From JAQVEM01 sp964556165 (GTDB taxonomy: Bacteria > Actinomycetota > Humimicrobiia > Humimicrobiales > Humimicrobiaceae): a stretch of DNA of 56,602 nucleotides. How positions within the stretch are numbered: position 1 is the stretch's first letter; each line of letters opens with the position of its first letter. Location of the stretch: positions 1-56,602 of the forward strand of contig CAZKVH010000009.1 of NCBI GenBank assembly GCA_964556165.1, written 5' to 3'. Positions 51,440-56,602 of this stretch are shown here, one piece after another. A model generated the notes under the pieces. That model saw nothing but the letters and a program-made list of their open reading frames with translations. It did no database searches and had not been told where the DNA came from. The position numbers and the translations under genes are program-made.

Positions 51440-52099
51440 TTATCTTATCTTTGGAGTGAATAAATCCCTTAAAGTTTTTTCTTTTCTAAATTTGAAATTA
51501 TGGGCAATGGTTATTGAGTGATTAATATATTTAGGGATAATAATTATTAAAAGTAAAAGACCCATGATTAAGTAAATTGGGGAATCTTTTAAAAGCCACA
51601 GGAATATACTTGAGAAGACAATTGCAGAAATAACAGACCATATCATATTCTTGATAAGAATTATCGATGAAACTATGCCTGCACCAAAAGCCAGTATGGT
51701 AAATGGATTTATTGCAATAAGAAAGCCTATTGTTGATGCGAGACCTTTACCTCCTGTCATCTTCATATATGGTGAGTAATTGTGTCCAGCGACAGCAGCG
51801 CAACTGGCAAGTATAGCTGCCAGTTCTACACCGGTAATTCTCAAAACAATGAAATAGGGCAAAAAGCCCTTGAGCATGTCCAGTAATATCCCCAGAGCTC
51901 CCCAGTATTTTGATACATTGAATACGAGATTCCACCCACCGGGATTTTTGTCACCTATTTCCCTCAGGTCTTCATTACTATGAATTCTGGCAATGATATT
52001 ACAGAAAGGTATTCCTCCTATAAGGTAGAATAGTAATATCAGTGCTATATTTTTTGTAAATTCAAAGATTTCCATATTCATAAATAATAACATTATCAT
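51440..52099 (-). CDS. PlsY-like glycerol-3-phosphate acyltransferase
   Basis: A protein of 219 aa with about six membrane segments. The PlsY plan is seen: IGGIPFCNIIARI at about 22-34, then DLREIGDKNPGGWNL in the place of motif 1 (normally GSGNxGATN), LDMLKGFLPYFI (motif 2 region) and GHNYSPYMKMTGGKGLAST (about 105-123, normally HxFPxxxxFKGGKGVAT). Motif 1 is changed, so it belongs to a divergent branch. Bacterial PlsY uses acyl-phosphate to acylate glycerol-3-phosphate; this relative may use another acceptor. Its start could be any of three nearby ATGs; no ribosome binding site decides. Confidence 0.75.
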   Translation of the reverse strand: MIMLLFMNMEIFEFTKNIALILLFYLIGGIPFCNIIARIHSNEDLREIGDKNPGGWNLVFNVSKYWGALGILLDMLKGFLPYFIVLRITGVELAAILASCAAVAGHNYSPYMKMTGGKGLASTIGFLIAINPFTILAFGAGIVSSIILIKNMIWSVISAIVFSSIFLWLLKDSPIYLIMGLLLLIIIIPKYINHSITIAHNFKFRKEKTLRDLFTPKIR

Positions 52100-52262
52100 A
52101 AATATTTTATTAAATTAAGAGGACGTTTAAAAGTATAATTTGTTTGTCTCTGCATTTAATATATTTTCTCAGGTTTTTAAAAAGTAATTATTGGCTATTT
52201 TTGTTAAAAAAAGCTATAATTCTTTTTTGTCTTATGTTTAATAATATTGCTTGGCAGTGATA

Positions 52263-52330
52263 GAGCAATTATCTTGCTCCTACCTCCGAGGTTAATGTTA
52301 TTAAGCCTGAGGAAATTAGAAGAAGGAGGT
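52263..52330 (+). promoter_or_regulatory. structured leader that can mask the RRM gene's ribosome binding site
   Basis: A hairpin GAGCAA/TTGCTC (52263-52268 with 52274-52279, five-base loop) is followed by ACCTCC at 52282-52287, perfectly complementary to the Shine-Dalgarno GGAGGT at 52325-52330. Pairing would close the ribosome binding site, with a loop of 37 bases. Leaders of RNA-binding and cold-shock genes often use such switches. The pairing is only six bases, so it would be weak and temperature-dependent. Confidence 0.45.
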
Positions 52331-52337
52331 TAGATAC

Positions 52338-52604
52338 ATGCAAGGTAGTAAGCTATATGTTGGTAATCTTGATTATTCTGCTACCAACGAGCAACTTGAA
52401 GAGCTTTTCTCAAAGTATGGTAAAGTTAATCAAGTTGATATAATCCCGGGAAGGGGATTTGGATTTGTTGAGATGTCCGACCCATCTGAAGCAGGAAAAG
52501 CCAAGGATGAACTTGACGGCACCGAGTTCGCAGGACGTACTTTAAGAATTGATGAAGCGCGCCCAAGAAAAGAGAGACAGGGAAGAGAATATCGAAGATA
52601 TTAG
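52338..52604 (+). CDS. RRM-type RNA-binding protein
   Basis: A protein of 88 aa consisting of one RNA recognition motif. RNP2 is LYVGNL (about 5-10) and RNP1 is RGFGFVEM (about 39-46), with the aromatic residues that stack on RNA bases. The short C-terminal tail is basic (RPRKERQGREYRRY). Small bacterial RRM proteins are best known from cyanobacteria, where several are cold-induced. A very strong Shine-Dalgarno (AAGGAGGT) precedes the ATG and may be masked. A strong terminator follows, so it is a single-gene unit. Confidence 0.94.
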   Translation: MQGSKLYVGNLDYSATNEQLEELFSKYGKVNQVDIIPGRGFGFVEMSDPSEAGKAKDELDGTEFAGRTLRIDEARPRKERQGREYRRY

Positions 52605-52645
52605 AATTGTATTAAACAATTAAAATTTCAGATAAGGCAAATCTT

Positions 52646-52688
52646 ATAGCAGATAAAAGAATTTTTTTAAAAATCTTTTATCTGCTAT
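52646..52688 (+). terminator. terminator of the RRM gene
   Basis: A 15-bp perfect stem (ATAGCAGATAAAAGA at 52646-52660 with TCTTTTATCTGCTAT at 52674-52688) with a 13-base loop and an AT-rich tail, 42 bases after the RRM stop. Confidence 0.85.
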
Positions 52689-52842
52689 GTATTTTATTAA
52701 GGGATAATTAAATTATTTTAAAATATATTGATAATTTGTATTATCATACCCATAATTAGTTTCATCAGGGTAATAATACTCTTAAGAATATCCTTAATAT
52801 AGACATAATGTACTGGACACACCGGTTGATTAATGACAATAT

Positions 52843-53610
52843 TTATGCAATATCAATTTTTTTCATTCGGTATATAGTTAGCATGATAAGCAGGATAATC
52901 AGGTAGAAAGAAATTATTATAGTCTTAATAAGAGAGCTATCAAAGACAAAAAGTATATCTGCCGCTTTATACAGTAGATAATTGGGGAAATAAACTCTTA
53001 TAGTTTTAAATTGGTTAAATATACTAAGGCTATATCCGAGAACAAGAGATGATATTCCTGCGATGAGGCTTCTTCTAAAAATGCTGCTGAAAAACATAAG
53101 TATAGATAAAAAAGTGCAGTAATAAAATATATAGAGAAGTGCTGATTTTAAAACAATTTCAACTGACAATATCCCTCCGCTAAAAAGGCTGTTAATATAA
53201 AAATAATTTGTTAGAAAAGCTATTAGTATAAGAATGGAAATAGTGATAGCGTAATGGATATATTTTGCAAGTACAATACCCGCCGGGTCTGCACCTCTTG
53301 AATAAGGGAAGGCTAGTTTTTTCCCATAAACTTCACTGGATATTAATCCCATAAGGGAAAATGCAATAAAGAGTGTTCCCATTTCAAACAGGTCGCTGAG
53401 GAAGTTCTGGAAAGCAGTATCCCGGGTAAAATAAGAAAAAATTTCAGATAGCTCTGCTGGAATATATTTTTCCATAATTATAGGTAGAAGCTTTAACATC
53501 AATGGATTGAGCAAAGCCCAGAAAACAGTACCCACAGATAGAATCAGATATTTATTTGTTCTGAAGGCTTCTATTGCTTCTTTTTTAAGGTAAGATTTAA
53601 ATGAGTTCAT
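52843..53610 (-). CDS. ABC-2 type transporter permease
   Basis: A protein of 255 aa with six membrane segments (near 22-42, 75-95, 112-132, 146-170, 178-200, 227-248). No strong sequence motif beyond its hydrophobic plan and its place: the start overlaps the ATP-binding gene by 14 bases. It forms the membrane channel of an exporter, probably as a dimer. The substrate is unknown. Confidence 0.82.
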   Translation of the reverse strand: MNSFKSYLKKEAIEAFRTNKYLILSVGTVFWALLNPLMLKLLPIIMEKYIPAELSEIFSYFTRDTAFQNFLSDLFEMGTLFIAFSLMGLISSEVYGKKLAFPYSRGADPAGIVLAKYIHYAITISILILIAFLTNYFYINSLFSGGILSVEIVLKSALLYIFYYCTFLSILMFFSSIFRRSLIAGISSLVLGYSLSIFNQFKTIRVYFPNYLLYKAADILFVFDSSLIKTIIISFYLIILLIMLTIYRMKKIDIA

Positions 53611-54523
53611 TTTTACCTACCATTCTCATAAAAATATCTTCAAGATTACTTTTCCTTATCTGATAGCTTATAACTCCAACATCAAGTTTTGAGATTTCCT
53701 TCATGATTTCCTTTTTAGCATAATCTATATCCCTGACGTAAATGCTTAACCTGTGACCGTCTATTTTGGTAGTATCGATCCAGTCCAGTTTTTCTAATGA
53801 TTTAATCTTATCTTTCGGGTCATCATCAAATTCAATGTCAAAAATAGGCTGGATATATGTTTTATGCAGGTTGGATAAGCTTTCCGTAAGTATTATCTTC
53901 CCTTCGTCTATAATGCATATTCTGTCACATACTCTTTCTGCATCGTTTAATATATGAGTTGATAGAAAAATAGTTATTTTTTCGTTCTTCAACTCTTCAA
54001 TAAGATCTAACATTTCCATTCTTCCCTCCGGATCCAGGGCTGAAGCGGGCTCGTCAAGAAAAAGAATTTCAGGATTATTCATAATAGCTACTGCAAGTGC
54101 AAGTCTCTGCTTCATTCCCCTCGAATATGTACCGATGCGTCTTTTGCTGTGTTTTGTTATTCTGACTTTTTCTAATAATTCTACGATAGTTTTATGGAGG
54201 TTTTTTTTATTGCATCCTGTTATTTCACCAATAAAGTTTAAATACTCGTAAGAGTTCATATAGTTATAGAAGGAGGGGGACTCCGGCAGGTACCCAATTA
54301 GTTTTAAAGACTCGCGCTTGTTCTTTAAGAAATCTCTGCCTTTTATGTATATTTTACCATCATCAAATTTCAGTAGACCGGTTAAGATATTCATGGTGGT
54401 TGTCTTGCCGGCACCATTTCTTCCTATGAAACCAAATATTGAGCCTTCTTTTACATTAAAACTTATGGATTTTAGGGCTTCCAGCTTTCCGTATTTTTTT
54501 CTTAACCCTGCAACCTCAATCAT
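53597..54523 (-). CDS. ABC transporter ATP-binding protein (ABC-2/CcmA type)
   Basis: A protein of 308 aa. Walker A GRNGAGKTTT (about 35-44), a Q-loop region (GYLPESPSFYNYM), signature YSRGMKQRLALA (about 134-145), Walker B EILFLDEPASALD (about 154-166) and the H-loop STHIL (about 190-194). A C-terminal extension of about 85 residues is typical for exporters with a separate permease. Overlaps the permease (14 bases) and the small membrane protein upstream (8 bases), so all three are made together. Confidence 0.93.
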   Translation of the reverse strand: MIEVAGLRKKYGKLEALKSISFNVKEGSIFGFIGRNGAGKTTTMNILTGLLKFDDGKIYIKGRDFLKNKRESLKLIGYLPESPSFYNYMNSYEYLNFIGEITGCNKKNLHKTIVELLEKVRITKHSKRRIGTYSRGMKQRLALAVAIMNNPEILFLDEPASALDPEGRMEMLDLIEELKNEKITIFLSTHILNDAERVCDRICIIDEGKIILTESLSNLHKTYIQPIFDIEFDDDPKDKIKSLEKLDWIDTTKIDGHRLSIYVRDIDYAKKEIMKEISKLDVGVISYQIRKSNLEDIFMRMVGKNELI

Positions 54524-54749
54524 TTTCTGTATCTTTCTTTCTACCTATTAGAAGGAAAATAACGGGTCCAATTATGCTAATGAATACAATGATTAAGACC
54601 CAGCCCCACCTCGGAAGGTATAAGACTTCATTTCTTATAGCCTGAACCAGAGCATAAATCATGAGGCCGTATTCAATTATCATTATAGGAATAAAGAAAG
54701 GTAAAAGTGGCAATAAGCTTTCTAATTCTGCTGTTATTAGATTTTCCAT
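54516..54749 (-). CDS. small membrane protein with PLDc_N domain
   Basis: A protein of 77 aa with two membrane segments (about 14-35 and 48-68). MIYALVQAIRNE, the Pro-Arg-Trp-Gly-Trp element and the Gly-Pro of the second segment match the phospholipase D N-terminal (PLDc_N) domain, which also occurs alone in front of ABC exporters, as here. It probably helps the transporter in the membrane. No catalytic residues. Confidence 0.85.
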   Translation of the reverse strand: MENLITAELESLLPLLPFFIPIMIIEYGLMIYALVQAIRNEVLYLPRWGWVLIIVFISIIGPVIFLLIGRKKDTEND

Positions 54750-54967
54750 ACACCTTATATTAATATATTTTTTTAGATATTATATACTTTCTTGTATTTA
54801 ATTTAAAATGAAATCGGCAGCATGTAGAGATTGATGCAATTTATTAAATGAATAAAGATATAAAATGTATAAAATGAGAATTTCAGGTAAAGTGATTTTA
54901 AGGTTGAATTTATACAAAAATTATTTTAAATTTTAATAAATTTAATGTTCCAGGTCAGATACAATTT

Positions 54968-55759
54968 ATGTCTGAAGAAAAAAAGTTTAATTTTAAAAAT
55001 GTAAAACTTAATTATATAAAAGGTCCTGACAGCGGGTTACCTCTGGTGCTTCTGCACGGGCTGAGCGACCGCTGGCAATCATATCTATCATTGATTCCTT
55101 TTCTTTGCCCTTATTACACAATTTATGCCCTGGATTTAAGAGGGCACGGGAAATCATATAGAGCTAATAGTTATAAAATTATAGATTATGCATATGATAT
55201 AGAATTATTTCTGGCTAATTTGTTTGATAAACCTGTATTTATGGTGGGACAATCACTGGGAGCTGCAATCTCATTGTATATTGCGGCAAAATACCCTGAA
55301 AGATGTATGGGTCTGGGCTTGCTTGAACCTTTTATTTTTAGTGATAGGCTGGATGATGATGAGTTCCGTAAATATTTTATTGACTGCCTTGATGTATGTA
55401 CCAGATATAAAAGCATTGATTTGATTAGAAAGAATATTAAGGAAAACGGAATCCTTGCAGAAAAAAGAGCAACAGATCTTATCCAGCTTGATAAGAAAAC
55501 CATTAAAGCCGTACTTAATAAAAAGGTGTTTGATGGTTTTGACCTGGACGGGCTGCTTTCCGAAGTCAGTTGTCCTGTAATGGTGTTAAGGGGCAATCCC
55601 GGGCTTGACGGTTTTATAACGGAAGATAAAGCAAGTTACTTAAAAGAAAGAATAAACAACTGCGTAGTAGAGTATATTGAAAGAGGGAGCCATATAGTTC
55701 ATATTGACCGGCCGCTTGAAACAGCCGGCTATATTCTCAAGTTTCTCACTTCCGTATAG
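54968..55759 (+). CDS. alpha/beta hydrolase
   Basis: A protein of 263 aa. VLLHGLSDRW (about 27-36) gives the oxyanion-hole region, ALDLRGHGKS (about 57-66) follows, and the nucleophile elbow MVGQSLGAA (about 94-102) holds the catalytic serine. RGNPGLDGFI holds the likely aspartate and RGSHIVHIDRP the histidine near the C-terminus. Cytoplasmic. A helical lid lies at about 125-195. Esterase, lipase or haloalkane-type activity cannot be told apart. Transcribed divergently from the ABC operon. Confidence 0.9.
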   Translation: MSEEKKFNFKNVKLNYIKGPDSGLPLVLLHGLSDRWQSYLSLIPFLCPYYTIYALDLRGHGKSYRANSYKIIDYAYDIELFLANLFDKPVFMVGQSLGAAISLYIAAKYPERCMGLGLLEPFIFSDRLDDDEFRKYFIDCLDVCTRYKSIDLIRKNIKENGILAEKRATDLIQLDKKTIKAVLNKKVFDGFDLDGLLSEVSCPVMVLRGNPGLDGFITEDKASYLKERINNCVVEYIERGSHIVHIDRPLETAGYILKFLTSV

Positions 55760-55812
55760 CTTTTTACCGTAAGCATGGAAGAAAATTTCATTTTAAGGCT
55801 ATTGTTTTATAT

Positions 55813-56184
55813 TTAATCGTTATTTTTTTCTTCTAAGTGAATACTCCACATTGACTGGGCTTTCTTCCAGTGGAATGCAAAAAATGGAATAGAAATGACT
55901 ATAAGAAGAGCTCCCCTCAGCATACTCTTAAATGAATTGTCCTTCTCATTCTTAAGAGCCATATTTACTTCTTCTTCTGCCAGTTGTTCAATTTCTTCGG
56001 TGGATAAATCATTATACTGTTCTGAATACATGGCCATAATACTTTGTTTGTAGATATATGTTGAAGGCTTTATGTAATTTACGGTGCCATCAAACAAAGT
56101 GATTATTCCTATTATAAAAATTATTATTGCAATAATACAGACAATATACATGTAAATCTCCCTGAAATAAATTCTCCTTGCCAT
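55813..56184 (-). CDS. small membrane protein, unknown
   Basis: Start taken at the ATG at 56184 (123 aa) because GGAAGGAG lies six bases before it; a longer frame from 56259 lacks a ribosome binding site. Two membrane segments are seen (about 9-33 and 88-108), with an acidic helical stretch between them (LSTEEIEQLAEEEVNMAL). No known motif. Confidence 0.7.
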   Translation of the reverse strand: MARRIYFREIYMYIVCIIAIIIFIIGIITLFDGTVNYIKPSTYIYKQSIMAMYSEQYNDLSTEEIEQLAEEEVNMALKNEKDNSFKSMLRGALLIVISIPFFAFHWKKAQSMWSIHLEEKNND

Positions 56185-56251
56185 TTTAGCTCCTTCCTGT
56201 TTAAAGATATTTAATGTTCTGGTTTTAGTTGTTTTCCTATATGTGTGATGC

Positions 56252-56602
56252 TCAGACAAGATTATGATTTTTAATTAATTCCACTATATGACTTACTGCA
56301 TCCTCGGGCGTGTCTACTATTTTATAAAGCTTGCTGTCTTCAGGGCTAATTGTGGCATATCTTTTCACCAGGCAGCTATTAATCCATCCGCACAATTCCT
56401 TCCAGTAGTCACTTCCGTATAGAGCTACCGGAAAGTGTTCAATTTTGCCTGTCTGGGTTAGGGTTAAAGCCTCAAAGAGTTCGTCAAGGGTTCCATAACC
56501 ACCTGGAAATATTATGTACCCTACCGAATATTTGACAAAAATTGTTTTTCTAACAAAGAAATAACGAAACTCCAGGGATATATTCTGATAGGGGTTTGGT
56601 TT
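56252..56602 (-). CDS. LOG-family protein, C-terminal part (partial)
   Basis: The minus strand is open from the window edge for 116 codons to a stop at 56254-56252. It contains PGGYGTLDELFEAL (about 40 residues in), the PGGxGTxxE motif of the LOG/lysine-decarboxylase-like family (TIGR00730 type), and an Arg-Lys pair before it (FVRKTIFVKYS) that belongs to the same active site. Such proteins cleave nucleoside 5'-monophosphates to base and ribose-5-phosphate; in plants and some bacteria they release cytokinins. The N-terminal half is outside the window. Confidence 0.88.
   Translation of the reverse strand, partial: KPNPYQNISLEFRYFFVRKTIFVKYSVGYIIFPGGYGTLDELFEALTLTQTGKIEHFPVALYGSDYWKELCGWINSCLVKRYATISPEDSKLYKIVDTPEDAVSHIVELIKNHNLV

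Noticed and set aside
52646..52688. Structured RNA gene behind the RRM gene
   Set aside because: A single long stem with an AT-rich tail right after the stop codon is explained fully by a terminator.
1..56602. CRISPR array, insertion sequence, prophage or rRNA genes
   Set aside because: I found no regularly spaced repeats, transposase or integrase motifs, phage structural genes or rRNA-like stretches. The only mobile-type signs are the local duplications at 1.4-5.9 kb.

Overview
This is a low-GC (roughly one-third G+C by eye), AT-rich bacterial chromosome segment of 56.6 kb. The gene set points to an anaerobic or facultative monoderm: Rex, an LCP cell-wall protein, DegV, a class II aldolase, an undecaprenol/diacylglycerol kinase-type DgkA, and a Tad pilus locus with no secretin gene. 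GAF-ANTAR regulators are commonest in Actinomycetota and Bacillota, so I lean towards a low-GC Actinomycetota-like or deep Bacillota-like lineage. This is inference and not a firm placement. I see no phage, insertion sequence or CRISPR array.

Layout. 1-7.5 kb: a Fic protein, then a scarred area in which a DegV gene and an O-methyltransferase gene exist both as decayed fragments (1443-1570, 1983-2240) and as intact copies (3696-4544, 4871-5899). A DUF2089/YvlB-type regulator pair lies between the copies and a second methyltransferase follows. 7.1-9.2 kb: small accessory proteins (DUF3795, lipoprotein, DUF192, TPR). 9.4-16.4 kb: Tad/Flp pilus genes (CpaB, TadZ, TadA/CpaF, TadB, TadC; then Flp, TadE, TadE/G), split by an opposite-strand secreted CAP-domain gene that has a riboswitch-like leader. 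16.5-20.2 kb: SSB, a methyltransferase, Rex, LCP and a small unknown protein. 20.3-30.5 kb: purine biosynthesis (purB, a 1283-residue one-piece PurL, purF, purM, purN, purH). 30.5-39.9 kb: lon (convergent with purH), a zincin, galT, a B12-binding radical SAM protein, an XRE repressor with a 28-bp palindromic operator, a membrane protein, dgkA, and an isopropylmalate dehydrogenase-type enzyme. 40.0-43.2 kb: GT2, GH1, a 49-aa small protein and tRNA-Glu. 43.5-49.3 kb: a GAF-ANTAR protein, fba and a three-gene split glutamate synthase. 49.4-56.6 kb: DUF72, a second GT2, a PlsY-like protein, an RRM protein, an ABC exporter, an alpha/beta hydrolase and the end of a LOG-family gene.

The most striking signal is at 45413-45550. 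A TTGACA promoter is followed by two hairpins whose hexanucleotide loops both carry A at position 1 and G at position 4, and the second hairpin overlaps a 15-bp intrinsic terminator in front of the split glutamate synthase operon. This is the dual-hexaloop architecture recognised by ANTAR antiterminators, and a GAF-ANTAR gene lies 1.2 kb upstream. I infer a self-contained antitermination circuit controlling glutamate synthesis. A second RNA switch candidate is the leader of the CAP-domain gene (three helices, a possible loop-loop contact and a terminator just before the ribosome binding site). I could not assign it to a known riboswitch class.
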